Assembly: GCA_026709225.1 (NCBI GenBank)
Contig: JAPOTJ010000065.1
Span: 1-64,000, forward strand
DNA: 64,000 nucleotides
Source of the DNA: Gammaproteobacteria bacterium
GTDB taxonomy: Bacteria; Pseudomonadota; Gammaproteobacteria; Pseudomonadales; Azotimanducaceae
Reading direction: 5' to 3'
Part shown: positions 8,447-16,585 of the stretch, piece after piece
How the letters are laid out: every line of letters starts with the position of its first letter
Numbering within the stretch: the stretch's first letter is position 1
The notes under the pieces: model-generated
What the model was told of the DNA's origin: nothing
What the model saw: only the letters and a program-made list of their open reading frames with translations
The model's database searches: none
Position numbers and translations under genes: made by a program

Positions 8447-9500
8447 GTGGCTGGCGCCGCTACAGGCGGAAGCTGCACGAAAAGTTGACGCCGGACAGGA
8501 CACTTGGGAACTCGACCCCGAGGCTTGGAAATACTCGCGCATCACAGACTTTTTGCCGAACAGCAGCGACCCGAACGCTGACGGTGAATCGACTCGCTGC
8601 GACCAAGGGCAGGACTTCACAGACTTGCAAGACGGCGAACGAGCCAGATGCGTCGAAGCCTTGCGTTCAGTCCGCCATCCGCTCGCGGACATCAATCTTG
8701 CATCGCTTGATCAAGGGCTAGTGATTCGTGGCGTGTCGGGCGAGTCGAAGCGTGTGGACGTGAAGTTCGACAGCGGCCATCACCGCCTTCTGCTGCATCT
8801 TGAAGCCGATAGCCAAGTTGACTTGCGCGAGACCATTGGCGGCGCGCACAGCCTCGTCATACACGCGCGTTTGGAGCGAGGCGCGAGGTTAACGCACTGC
8901 CGACTCGGCGCTGGCAACGGGCACGCATGGACGTTGATCGAAGCCGAAATACGCGAGGGCGCACACTATGACCTCACTGGCATCGCATTCGGGCGCCTTC
9001 GCGAGCGTATTGAGTGCCGTATGAACTTAGGCGGCGAGCACGCACGTCTCAGCACCCGACATCTCCTGCTTGGACATGGGCGCGAACGCCTCGACTTGCA
9101 GCTTGGCATTGATCACAGGGCTGCCAATACACATTCGAGGCACCTCGTCAAGACGCTTGCGGGCGGCGCTTCTCACCTCACCGTTCGAGGCCGCATGCAC
9201 ATCGCTGCGAATTGCCCAGGCACTGACGCCGAGCTCCATATCAAGAGCCTTCGAACCAGCGATTCGGCGCGCATCAACGCCAAGCCAGAGCTTGAGATCT
9301 ACACCGACGATGTCGCGTGCGCGCACGGCACGAGCATCGCCGAGCTTGACCCAGAACAGCTCTTCTATCTCGCATCGCGCGGAATCGCGCCGCGCGATGC
9401 GCGCGCCGTGCTGCTCAAGGGGTTTGCCAGCGATTGTCTGTTTTCGGACGACGACCTCAACGAAGCCGCCTTGGCGCGAATCGAGGCGCTCGTCGAATGA
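8430..9500 (+). CDS. sufD: SUF scaffold subunit SufD
   Basis: A 356-residue SufD, partner of SufB and SufC. The N-terminal segment is variable. The C-terminal beta-helix and family end are clear: LKTSDSARINAKPELEIYTDDVACAHGTS-type sequence and LFYLASRGI. The ATG at 8430 lies inside the 3' end of sufC; a TTG 15 bp upstream is possible but less likely. The stop overlaps the sufS ATG as ATGA. It lacks catalytic motifs, as expected for a structural scaffold subunit. Confidence 0.92.
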   Translation: MAGSIKWLAPLQAEAARKVDAGQDTWELDPEAWKYSRITDFLPNSSDPNADGESTRCDQGQDFTDLQDGERARCVEALRSVRHPLADINLASLDQGLVIRGVSGESKRVDVKFDSGHHRLLLHLEADSQVDLRETIGGAHSLVIHARLERGARLTHCRLGAGNGHAWTLIEAEIREGAHYDLTGIAFGRLRERIECRMNLGGEHARLSTRHLLLGHGRERLDLQLGIDHRAANTHSRHLVKTLAGGASHLTVRGRMHIAANCPGTDAELHIKSLRTSDSARINAKPELEIYTDDVACAHGTSIAELDPEQLFYLASRGIAPRDARAVLLKGFASDCLFSDDDLNEAALARIEALVE

Positions 9501-10723
9501 ACACCCAAGCGCCGCGCGGCAAGCAGCCCGATGAGATTCGGCGAGATTTTCCGATCTTCTCCGCGCACCCCGACCTCGTCTACCTCGACAGCGCCGCCAC
9601 CACGCAAAAGCCAAGGCGGGTTTTGGACGCGATTCGCGACTATTACGAACAGCGCAATGCCAATGTGCATCGCGCCGCGCACACGCTTGCCACCGAAGCC
9701 ACCGTCGCGTTCGAGTCCGCGCGCGCGCGAGTGCGCGACTTCATCGGCGCGGCGAGCGTCGGGGAAGTCATTTGGACGCGCGGCACCACCGAAGCGATCA
9801 ATCTCGTCGCCGCATCACTTCGCGAGATGGAACTCACGCGCCGCGACATTGTCATTACCGAGCTTGAGCATCACTCGAACATCGTGCCTTGGCAGCAGCT
9901 TGCCGCGAAAATCGGCGGTAAACTCAAGGTCGCACGCATTACTTCGGGCGGCGAAATCGACCTTGAGGATCTTGCCGCCAAGCTTGGCGACAAAACACTG
10001 ATCGTCGCCTTCAACCATGTGTCCAATGCGCTCGGCACGTTGAACCCGGTCGCTGAAATATGCGCGCTAGCGCGTACCCGCGGTGCCCTTGTCCTCGTGG
10101 ACGGCGCACAAGCCACCGGCCACATCGAAATCGATGTCAAGGAACTCGGCTGCGACTTCTACGCATTCTCCGGGCACAAGATGTTCGGACCAACTGGCAT
10201 CGGCGTGCTCTACGGCCGCGAGGATGTGCTCGAAACCCTCCCCGTCTGGCAGACAGGCGGCGAGATGATTGAGCGCGTCAGCTTCGATGGCACCACGTTC
10301 AACCGCCTGCCATACCGCTTCGAGGCTGGCACGCCCAATATCGCCGGCGCCATCGGCCTCGCAGCCGCGGTCGAGTATATTCAATCGCTCGACCGCGCCG
10401 CGGCAAGCGAGCACGAGCATCGGTTGCTTGCCCTTGCACGCTCCGGCCTTCAGCAAATTGACGGGGTGCGCGTCATGGCACCTGACGCCCCGCGCTCTGG
10501 CGTTCTATCGTTTGTTGACGAGGATGTCCACCATCAGGACCTCGGCACACTTTTGAACGAACAAAGCATTGCGCTTCGCACAGGCCATCACTGTGCGATG
10601 CCATTGATGGAGCGGCTTGGGGTGGCCGGGGTCACACGAGTATCGGTCGCGCCCTACAACAGCGAAGAGGACATCGCGAGATTGCTCGATGCGCTGGCGA
10701 AGGCGCGAGCGTTGCTGGCCTGA
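9497..10723 (+). CDS. sufS: Cysteine desulfurase SufS
   Basis: A 408-residue group II cysteine desulfurase using PLP to take sulfur from L-cysteine. Motifs are YLDSAATTQKP, RGTTEAINLVA, ELEHHSNIVPW, VDGAQATGH, SGHKMFGPTGIG with PLP-binding Lys228, and the short group II active-site loop RTGHHCAMP with Cys366. The ATG overlaps the sufD stop in ATGA. The sulfur acceptor is expected to be the SufE encoded 1 kb downstream. Confidence 0.97.
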   Translation: MNTQAPRGKQPDEIRRDFPIFSAHPDLVYLDSAATTQKPRRVLDAIRDYYEQRNANVHRAAHTLATEATVAFESARARVRDFIGAASVGEVIWTRGTTEAINLVAASLREMELTRRDIVITELEHHSNIVPWQQLAAKIGGKLKVARITSGGEIDLEDLAAKLGDKTLIVAFNHVSNALGTLNPVAEICALARTRGALVLVDGAQATGHIEIDVKELGCDFYAFSGHKMFGPTGIGVLYGREDVLETLPVWQTGGEMIERVSFDGTTFNRLPYRFEAGTPNIAGAIGLAAAVEYIQSLDRAAASEHEHRLLALARSGLQQIDGVRVMAPDAPRSGVLSFVDEDVHHQDLGTLLNEQSIALRTGHHCAMPLMERLGVAGVTRVSVAPYNSEEDIARLLDALAKARALLA

Positions 10724-10743
10724 GACAAAGATGACGTTGACGA

Positions 10744-10749
10744 TATAAT
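10744..10749 (+). promoter_or_regulatory. -10 box seven bases before the sufA ATG
   Basis: A perfect TATAAT lies 7 nt before ATG 10757, which would put the transcription start at the A of the ATG. There is no Shine-Dalgarno. This suggests an internal leaderless promoter inside the suf operon. No convincing -35 is seen (TGAGAC at 17-bp spacing), so activation by a regulator is possible. Confidence 0.45.
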
Positions 10750-10756
10750 CCCCGCC

Positions 10757-11161
10757 ATGACACAAGTCGCCACGCATATTCCTCAAAACCCGCTCGAATG
10801 CAGCGATGCGGCGATCAAGCACCTGCGCGGCCGTTTGAGAGCCGCAGGCGCACCCGCAATCAAGCTTGGCTTGGTGGAAAGCGGCTGCTCTGGCTATATG
10901 TACGAACTTGATTTCGTGGAGAGCGATAATGACTCGCCACCGCTTGTGCAGGTGCGCGAAGACGTGCCGATCTTCGTCCCTCGATCACAACTGCCAATGC
11001 TGCAAGGCACGCGCGTCGACTACGTCACCGAAGGCTTAAACTCGATGCTCAAGTTCGAGAACCCGAGGGCCGAGGCGAGCTGCGGCTGCGGCGAAAGCTT
11101 TGCTTTTCGCGCTGAAACAAACGCTGAATCAATCGAGTCGCCATCATCGAACGCCGACTAG
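10757..11161 (+). CDS. sufA: A-type Fe-S carrier protein (SufA/IscA/ErpA family)
   Basis: A 134-residue HesB/IscA-family protein that carries or hands over Fe-S clusters. The three ligand cysteines are present in the canonical places: VESGCSGYMYELDF and the C-terminal ASCGCGESF. The C-terminal 20 residues form a Ser/Glu/Asn-rich tail beyond the usual family end. The name sufA is given by its place in the suf operon; sequence alone does not separate it from ErpA. It has its own -10 hexamer close to the ATG. Confidence 0.88.
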   Translation: MTQVATHIPQNPLECSDAAIKHLRGRLRAAGAPAIKLGLVESGCSGYMYELDFVESDNDSPPLVQVREDVPIFVPRSQLPMLQGTRVDYVTEGLNSMLKFENPRAEASCGCGESFAFRAETNAESIESPSSNAD

Positions 11162-11166
11162 TTGAA

Positions 11167-11670
11167 GTGCGCCGGGACTGTGCGGCGCGCCTTGTGCCGA
11201 CTGGCGACCCAGCGTCGCTCAAAAAGGGAAGCTTCGTCACGCTCGTGCAGGACTTCGGCGGCGCTTATACGGTGGTCTCAGGCGGCAACATGATGCGTGT
11301 TGACCCCTTCAACGCCGACGCCCTCGGCTTTGAAGCCACGGACATTCGTCTCGAACCCAAGCCCGATGGCACGTTCGGCAGCGATGAGGTCTTTGATGTG
11401 CTGCGCACTGTCTACGACCCCGAGATTCCCGTGAATGTGCTCGATCTCGGCCTCATTTATGCGTGCGAAGTCGAGCAACGAGACATACGCATTCAAATGA
11501 CGCTGACAGCACCCGGCTGCGGCATGGGGCCGGTACTCGTCGATGACATCGTCACTCGGCTCAAGCGCTCCGATGCCGTCGGCGAAGTCGATGTCGAACT
11601 GGTCTTCGACCCGCCGTGGTCGCGCGAGCGCATGAGTGAGGAAGCGCAGTTGCAGTTGGGCTTGTATTGA
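11167..11670 (+). CDS. sufT: SUF-associated maturation factor SufT
   Basis: A 167-residue protein of the SufT group: a short N-terminal region followed by a DUF59/MIP18 domain (DEVFDVLRTVYDPEIPVNVLDLGLIY, then TLTAPGCGMGP). SufT proteins help mature Fe-S proteins. The first standard start is GTG 11167, which overlaps nothing but follows the sufA stop by 5 bp. The same frame stays open upstream to 11128 and reads IIERRLVEV, which may belong to the protein. If so, translation would begin at an ATC codon inside the sufA 3' end. Confidence 0.88.
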   Translation: MRRDCAARLVPTGDPASLKKGSFVTLVQDFGGAYTVVSGGNMMRVDPFNADALGFEATDIRLEPKPDGTFGSDEVFDVLRTVYDPEIPVNVLDLGLIYACEVEQRDIRIQMTLTAPGCGMGPVLVDDIVTRLKRSDAVGEVDVELVFDPPWSRERMSEEAQLQLGLY

Positions 11671-11674
11671 TTCG

Positions 11675-12097
11675 ATGGCCAGCGCCACACTCGATCAAAT
11701 TCGGGAGGACTTTCGCTTTCTCGATCATTGGGAAGACCGCTACCGATACATCATCGAACTCGGCGATGCCCTGCCCTCGCTCGAAGACGCCCACAAGACC
11801 ACGGAGAACCTCGTGCATGGCTGCATGAGCAATGCTTGGATTGTTGCCTCAGGCACGGATGACCGGCTCGACCTCAAGATCGACAGCGATGCGCGCATCG
11901 TGCGCGGGCTGATCGCCATACTGCGCACCGCCGTCAACGGCCATCGGCTTGAAGAAGCGCTTGCGTTTGACTTCGAATCGCTCTTTGCGGAACTCGATCT
12001 CCTGTCACACTTGAGCCCCTCTCGCGGCAATGGATTGAAGTCGCTCGTCGAGCGCATTCGCCACGAAACATCGGGGCTGATGCACCATGAGGCGTAG
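11675..12097 (+). CDS. sufE: Sulfur acceptor SufE
   Basis: A 140-residue SufE that accepts persulfide sulfur from SufS and passes it to SufB. The N-terminal helix segment DQIREDFRFLDHWEDRYRYI and the active-site loop VHGCMSNAW with Cys50 are diagnostic. ATG 11675 lies 4 bp after the sufT stop. It is the last gene of the suf operon; composition and function change abruptly downstream. Confidence 0.93.
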   Translation: MASATLDQIREDFRFLDHWEDRYRYIIELGDALPSLEDAHKTTENLVHGCMSNAWIVASGTDDRLDLKIDSDARIVRGLIAILRTAVNGHRLEEALAFDFESLFAELDLLSHLSPSRGNGLKSLVERIRHETSGLMHHEA

Positions 12098-12126
12098 TTT
12101 TCGAGACACGCTATCCACGCCGCTCT

Positions 12127-13449
12127 ATGCTGACGGACATTGATGCAGCTCTTCGCTCGCGTGAGATGGAAAACCCACTTTCTGAGGGCAACAAAGAAGC
12201 GCTCCTGACGTTCTTGGACAAGAGAGACCGAGGCGTCGCGTTCCGATTTGTCGGTCGCAATGACATCTTGACCACGGTCGAACGGCAACTTCGGCTGACC
12301 CGGGAAGAGCAGCAGAGCTTGCCGAACGTAGACATCATCCAAGGGCCGCCCGGGAGCGGCAAGTCCGTTCTGTTCCAAGAACTGAAGGAACGCTACCTGG
12401 AAGCTGCATCGGTTGTTCCGGTCATGTTGTCCGGCGAAGATCTCAACGACAAGGTGAGCGTTGCGGAGGCGTTCGTTGCAGCGTGCGGCATCGATGCGAA
12501 CGCGCTTCACCACTCGACAACAAAGCGTATCAGTGGCACCTTTGGCTTGAGCTGGATCGGCGCGAGCATCGACTCAAATAAACATCTGCCCCCGCCCTCT
12601 GAGCAGATTCAGACGGGCAGGTCAAGCATCTGGTCTGCGCTGAGTCGTTATCTGGATATACCGAAGGACACAACGTTCCTCGTCCTTGTCGATGAAACAC
12701 AGCGCGTTGAGCCAGACCCCGACTCAGCGAACAACAACACAGCCATCAAACTGGCGGATGGCTCGACCGGGACCATGAAGACCTGTGTTGTATTTGGCGG
12801 GCTGTCAGACACTTCGTCGCGATTGAAAAGGGTCGGAGTGTCCCAGCGACTCGCGTCCGACAGTGTGCATCGGTTGGGAGCCTTTACAAAGGAAGAGACT
12901 GAAGAGCTGGTGCATGCGTTCTTGACGCACGAGCCATTCGGCTTGGATGCGCTCGCGCTCGACCAAGGCGACATTCTCAAGACAATTACAACCGCAAGTG
13001 ACTGCTACCCGCGCCACGTTCAATCCTACCTTCGGGGGATCGCTTGGGAGTGTGCGAATGAAGCATCATTTGACGTGGGCAGAGCCGTCAATCGAGGCGA
13101 GGCGATGAGAGTGAGCTTCTACGAGGGGATTGTTCGCGATGCAGAACTGCAAGACTTTCGACATGTCCTGAGCGCAGCGGCTCAATCGAGCGGCCCGAAT
13201 GGAACGATCAAGTTCGATGAGCTTGCGCAAATCGCCGCAGAGCGATTGCAGATGCCACGCGCTGAGGTTTGGCAGGCGACCGAACGGGCAGTGCACGGCG
13301 GTGTTCTTGAAGGGGACATGGAAGCGCCTTCACAAGGCGATTCATTGAAGTTTCCCGTACCTTCCCTGCAAACCTATGCGTCGACTGGTTTCGATAGAAC
13401 ACGGACCTTGAGTCTTCTGCGCGCAGCCGAAGCGCGTGGCGAGCACTGA
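12127..13449 (+). CDS. AAA ATPase of unknown role (paralogue of 14470-15723)
   Basis: A 440-residue P-loop ATPase. Walker A is GPPGSGKS at residues 73-80, and Walker B is FLVLVDETQ at 184-192. A likely sensor region and a C-terminal helical/winged-helix-like part follow. The N-terminal FRFVGRNDIL is the arginine/glycine box that often precedes the P-loop in Orc1/Cdc6-like or STAND-like ATPases. It shares its layout and several segments with the ATPase at 14470-15723: DCYPRHVQSYLRGI here against DGWPRHLTCYLHAI there. No signal peptide or membrane segment is visible. It starts 29 bp after sufE but belongs by content to the accessory region. Defence or plasmid-type functions are possible; none is shown. 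Confidence 0.85.
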   Translation: MLTDIDAALRSREMENPLSEGNKEALLTFLDKRDRGVAFRFVGRNDILTTVERQLRLTREEQQSLPNVDIIQGPPGSGKSVLFQELKERYLEAASVVPVMLSGEDLNDKVSVAEAFVAACGIDANALHHSTTKRISGTFGLSWIGASIDSNKHLPPPSEQIQTGRSSIWSALSRYLDIPKDTTFLVLVDETQRVEPDPDSANNNTAIKLADGSTGTMKTCVVFGGLSDTSSRLKRVGVSQRLASDSVHRLGAFTKEETEELVHAFLTHEPFGLDALALDQGDILKTITTASDCYPRHVQSYLRGIAWECANEASFDVGRAVNRGEAMRVSFYEGIVRDAELQDFRHVLSAAAQSSGPNGTIKFDELAQIAAERLQMPRAEVWQATERAVHGGVLEGDMEAPSQGDSLKFPVPSLQTYASTGFDRTRTLSLLRAAEARGEH

Positions 13450-13501
13450 AGTGCTTCCCTTCGGCAGCCGGACTCCTTGAAGCGTAATGCTGGAGCTATG
13501 G

Positions 13502-13507
13502 TATAAA
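13502..13507 (+). promoter_or_regulatory. Candidate promoter for a small ORF
   Basis: TATAAA at 13502-13507 with TTGAAG 19 bp upstream lies 38 bp before ATG 13546. The spacing is wider than ideal. It gives some support that the 71-codon ORF is expressed separately from the upstream ATPase. Confidence 0.3.
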
Positions 13508-13545
13508 CTACCTGTTGAACAAAGAAGCGGGTAAGCAAATCGTCA

Positions 13546-13761
13546 ATGACTCAGCAAAAGCCCCGGAATGGTGTGACTCACGATACGAAAGGCGTGGGTG
13601 ATCAATCATTTTTCGATGTGTTCACGGATGTCTTTACGCCTCCGGAAGATATACAGCTACATCGTGCGGACTGGGGCTACGAGGCGCGCGTTCGCGATGC
13701 AAAGCGTATACGCCAAGATATCGAGAACGCAGCGCGCTCGCTTGAGCAAGGTGCGAACTGA
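13546..13761 (+). CDS. Small acidic protein of unknown function
   Basis: A 71-residue ORF with an ordinary amino-acid mix, a central FFDVFTDVFTPPEDIQLH segment and a charged C-terminal helix (RDAKRIRQDIENAARSLEQ). Nothing in it is recognised. It lies 97 bp downstream of the ATPase gene on the same strand and has a possible promoter. It could be a partner of that ATPase. The following gene is convergent, ending 68 bp away. Confidence 0.45.
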   Translation: MTQQKPRNGVTHDTKGVGDQSFFDVFTDVFTPPEDIQLHRADWGYEARVRDAKRIRQDIENAARSLEQGAN

Positions 13762-13828
13762 ACTTGTGGTCAGGAACACTGCTGCGAAGCGGGAAAACGT
13801 CATATTGACACCACATTGCGTTGAACAA

Positions 13829-14440
13829 TCATGGTAGCGAATCGACAGATGCACAGCTATCGAGTCGCCCAAGGTCGCTGACGCGATCAACATCCCACAG
13901 GACTGGAAGCAGCGAGACCCGCAAGCCAGCGTCCTCAGCTTCTGCGATGGTCAAGGCGCACACGTTCTCGCTACCCCAAGGCATGTTGTCGAACAAACTC
14001 GGCGCTGATCGCGTCATGCCAATGAGGCAATAGCCGCCGTCTTCGGTTGGGCCGAGCACGAGGTCCGAGGATTCAAGCTTCTCGAACGCCGACTCCACAT
14101 AGGCCGCGTCAAGCGGCGGAATATCGACACCGACCAGCACAACGGCGCGCGAGTCGCGAAGGCACTCATGGAGTGCGCCCGCCATGCGCTCGCCGAGGTC
14201 AGCGCCAGATTGCCGCCGCAACGCCATGCCATGCCCCGCCGCTGAGTCTTCGAGCCCCAAGTCATCTGCATACAGCACCTTCGGACAAGGACACACGCTG
14301 AGACGCTTCAGTGCGCTCTGCAAGAGTTGTCGATAGACGCGAAGCGCCTGCTCAGCGCCGATGTCGGTCGCAAGCCTTGTTTTCACCTTGCCGAGAACAG
14401 GCGCGCGCGCGAATACAATGAGCTGGCGATCATGCTTCAT
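13829..14440 (-). CDS. GT-A fold transferase, TIGR04282/DUF2064 family
   Basis: A 203-residue CofC-like nucleotidyl/glycosyltransferase fold. Motifs are LIVFARAPVLGKVKTRLA at the N-terminus, QSGADLGERM, VVLVGVDIPPLDAAYV and LGPTEDGGYCLIGM. The family is 'transferase 1, rSAM/selenodomain-associated' and is often annotated with arsenosugar biosynthesis. Its usual neighbour is the TIGR04283 transferase, which here lies 7.2 kb away at 21687-22403 on the same strand. Between them sits an accessory island. The ATG at 14440 follows the ATPase stop by 29 bp. Confidence 0.88.
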   Translation of the reverse strand: MKHDRQLIVFARAPVLGKVKTRLATDIGAEQALRVYRQLLQSALKRLSVCPCPKVLYADDLGLEDSAAGHGMALRRQSGADLGERMAGALHECLRDSRAVVLVGVDIPPLDAAYVESAFEKLESSDLVLGPTEDGGYCLIGMTRSAPSLFDNMPWGSENVCALTIAEAEDAGLRVSLLPVLWDVDRVSDLGRLDSCASVDSLP

Positions 14441-14469
14441 GGGTATTCATGGAAACTTTCCGCAGCGGT

Positions 14470-15723
14470 CTAATTGTCGGCGCCAGCTTTCCCAAGCACA
14501 AACGTCTCCATTGATGGTATCGGTATTCGGCAGGGTTCAAAGCCGTGCAGTGTCAATAGGCCAGCTCGCAAGACCGTCTCGAATGCGTCTTTCCCGGTCG
14601 GAAATCTTCGCTGTAGCGCCATGTGCCCCGGATACGTTTGACCGTGAATCGCAGCCTCTAGGACATCTTCGCAAGCGTTTCGGTGCAGAGGACGTGCCTG
14701 CATTTGACGATACAAGTGCGCGATGATGCTCGTGGGCAATTCGCTCAAAACCAGCCTGTTTTCGTAGTAGCGCTCTCGAAGCTGATGTCCTCGCGCCAGC
14801 ATCACATCGAGGTCAACTTGGCTAAAATCTGGCGAGGACTGCTCGATCAGCACCTCACAAATTGCATGCAAATAGCAAGTCAGGTGGCGCGGCCAGCCAT
14901 CCGCTGCTGTGGAAATCGCCTCCACCAAGGCTTCAATCTTTGATTCATCGTGTGCGACGCCCGTGCCGGCAATCACACCCAGTGCCTGTTGAACAGCTGC
15001 CTGCGCTTCTTCTCGCTTAAGCACACCCAAGGTAACGACATGATCCTCGGCAGGTCTCGTCAGTCCTACCTGATGCAAGCGATCATAGGTGTTCGCAAGT
15101 CCGGCGCATACCAGCAGGACTGGAAGTTCAAATTGCGTGTGAAGCGTGTTTACCAGCGCAGCAGCCTTGCTGTCATTCTGAATGTTCTGCGCTTCATCAA
15201 TAAAAACGACGACGGGGTTGACTGGCAGCTTGGCTGTCAGGAGTGAGATGTCATCAAAACTCCTCAGCGCTGGTTCTTTGCGTTCGCTCTCATAGCTCCC
15301 ACTCACGCCGCCCAGGTCCGCCATGCTCACGCTGCCAGAGAACCGTTTCCGATGCGTACCTTGTAGTTTGTCTTTTGTCTCACCTGTGAGCGCAGCCACA
15401 ATGCGCCACACGAGCGCATCAATGTCCCCGTCGCTTGACGGCGAGGGGCAGATGGCAGCAGCAACGCCCTGCCCTCTCAAGCGCCTCGCCGATTCGCGCA
15501 CGAGCGAGGTCTTGCCCGCGCCCGGCGCACCTCCTATCACGAAAGTTTGCCCTTCGATTGGCCTTCCTCGAAGCGAATCCGCGATCTCGGCGATCGCGCC
15601 TAATACCTCTTCGCGGCCAGCAAAAGCGATCGGCTCGCCGCGCTCACCGTGTTCGAGCAGCAACCGCTTGAGGGCTTGATGAACTTGGGACATCGTTGAA
15701 CTCTTGCCAGAGTCATTTGTCAT
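14470..15723 (-). CDS. AAA ATPase of unknown role (second paralogue)
   Basis: A 417-residue P-loop ATPase. The N-terminal GEPIAFAGREEVLG is the same box as in the ATPase at 12127. Walker A is GGAPGAGKTS (64-73), Walker B VVVFIDEAQN (171-180), and DGWPRHLTCYLHAI lies in the C-terminal half. ATG 15723 is preferred: its -10 TATTAT sits 7 nt upstream, and the open frame further upstream is a remnant of the duplicated restriction gene. ATG 15693 is an alternative. The ancestral arrangement was apparently a shared promoter, with this gene leftward and the MmeI-like gene rightward. Pairing with a restriction enzyme suggests a defence role, but this is inference. Confidence 0.85.
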   Translation of the reverse strand: MTNDSGKSSTMSQVHQALKRLLLEHGERGEPIAFAGREEVLGAIAEIADSLRGRPIEGQTFVIGGAPGAGKTSLVRESARRLRGQGVAAAICPSPSSDGDIDALVWRIVAALTGETKDKLQGTHRKRFSGSVSMADLGGVSGSYESERKEPALRSFDDISLLTAKLPVNPVVVFIDEAQNIQNDSKAAALVNTLHTQFELPVLLVCAGLANTYDRLHQVGLTRPAEDHVVTLGVLKREEAQAAVQQALGVIAGTGVAHDESKIEALVEAISTAADGWPRHLTCYLHAICEVLIEQSSPDFSQVDLDVMLARGHQLRERYYENRLVLSELPTSIIAHLYRQMQARPLHRNACEDVLEAAIHGQTYPGHMALQRRFPTGKDAFETVLRAGLLTLHGFEPCRIPIPSMETFVLGKAGADN

Positions 15724-15805
15724 GGCACCTATAATAGAAGAATCGAGGGGCAAGCTTTCAGGATTCATGCGCCATTCATGGAACGAAATTCGCGCCCGCG
15801 CTGCC
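15629..15805. repeat. 177-bp direct repeat, copy 1
   Basis: This stretch matches 16586-16762 base for base without gaps, with 11 mismatches by my count (about 94% identity). It covers the first 30 codons of the leftward ATPase, the bidirectional promoter and the first 13 codons of the restriction-modification gene. The two copies lie 957 bp apart and flank the Phd/PIN toxin-antitoxin module. Confidence 0.93.
15730..15736. promoter_or_regulatory. Bidirectional -10 of ATPase / RM promoter (copy 1)
   Basis: The palindromic CTATAATAG core reads TATAAT rightwards (15730-15735) and TATTAT leftwards (15736-15731). Leftwards it sits 7 nt from ATG 15723, predicting a leaderless ATPase mRNA. Rightwards it would now transcribe only the pseudogene fragment and the toxin-antitoxin module. 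Confidence 0.5.
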
Positions 15806-15866
15806 GGAGCATGAGGCCCGCAGCACATTCTGGTGAGCGACTTCCAATCCTTCGAGTTGCACGACC
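15767..15866 (+). pseudogene. Internally deleted 5' fragment of the MmeI-like gene
   Basis: The first 13 codons are those of the gene at 16724 (MRHSWNEIRARAA). The sequence then jumps to material matching 17017-17078, which is 254 bp further on in the intact gene. The junction lies in an 8-bp repeat GCGCTGCC that is present at both ends of the missing segment in the intact copy. The frame shifts at the junction and reaches a stop two codons later. A further 1-bp deletion follows. Confidence 0.85.
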
Positions 15867-15948
15867 ACTTCACTCGTAGAGTGAAAGTCAAAATGCACTG
15901 ATCTCTGCGACAGAGTATAGTCCGAAGAACCGCCGTCCGAAGAATCTT

Positions 15949-16200
15949 ATGTCACTGGAATCCACCATCACACTGAACGATGCCGAGACGGATTTTTTGG
16001 GTATCGTCGAGCGAGCCATAAACGGTGAGGAATTCATCGTTACCCGCATGGGGCAACCTGTGATTCGTATCGGCCGGTTTGAAGGGGAGACGGGGACCAG
16101 AAAGCTAGGCGATCTCGCAGGTCAGATCCAGATGAGGGAAGATTTCGACGAATGGCCGCCCGAATTGAGCAGAGCGCTAGAGATCGACGATTCGAGGTGA
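15949..16200 (+). CDS. Phd/YefM-type antitoxin
   Basis: An 83-residue antitoxin of the prevent-host-death family. The N-terminal DNA-binding part resembles the Phd fold (SLESTITLNDAETDFLGIVERAINGEEFIVTRMGQPVIRI), and the acidic C-terminal tail (FDEWPPELSRALEID) probably wraps the toxin. The stop overlaps the toxin GTG as GTGA. The pair sits exactly between the two copies of a 177-bp repeat, so it looks like an insertion into the ATPase/RM intergenic region. Confidence 0.88.
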   Translation: MSLESTITLNDAETDFLGIVERAINGEEFIVTRMGQPVIRIGRFEGETGTRKLGDLAGQIQMREDFDEWPPELSRALEIDDSR

Positions 16201-16571
16201 AGTACCTACTCGACACCCATGCGCTGTTATGGGCGCGCTCCACACCAGATATTTTGAGTTCAGACGCACTGGCTGTCTTCAAGGACCCTGAATGTCTACT
16301 GTTCGTGAGCGTCGCCTCACTGTGGGAGTGCGCCATCAAGTGTTCGGTCGGCAAGCTCGTGCTTCCCAATGAGTTTTACCAGATCGTTGACAAAGACTAT
16401 AGAATCATGGAAATCAACCTCGCTCATCTCGAAGCTTACAGGCTCTTGCCGATGATCCACAAAGATCCCTTCGACCGTATGTTGATCGTACAGGCGCAAC
16501 TCGGTGACCTTACGCTGGTCACTCGTGATGAGAATATTCGCCGCTATGACGTAGCGGTACTCAACGCATGA
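16197..16571 (+). CDS. PIN-domain ribonuclease toxin (VapC-like)
   Basis: A 124-residue PIN nuclease. Acidic metal ligands are visible in KYLLDTHALLW (Asp6), SLWECAIK (Glu) and HKDPFDRMLIVQA, and LVTRDENIRRY lies near the end. The GTG at 16197 overlaps the antitoxin stop by 4 bp and gives the standard VKYLLDTH start; the longer open frame upstream overlaps antitoxin sequence without conservation. It should be inactive while bound by the Phd-type antitoxin. Confidence 0.88.
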   Translation: MKYLLDTHALLWARSTPDILSSDALAVFKDPECLLFVSVASLWECAIKCSVGKLVLPNEFYQIVDKDYRIMEINLAHLEAYRLLPMIHKDPFDRMLIVQAQLGDLTLVTRDENIRRYDVAVLNA

Positions 16572-16585
16572 ACTGAGAGTCACGC

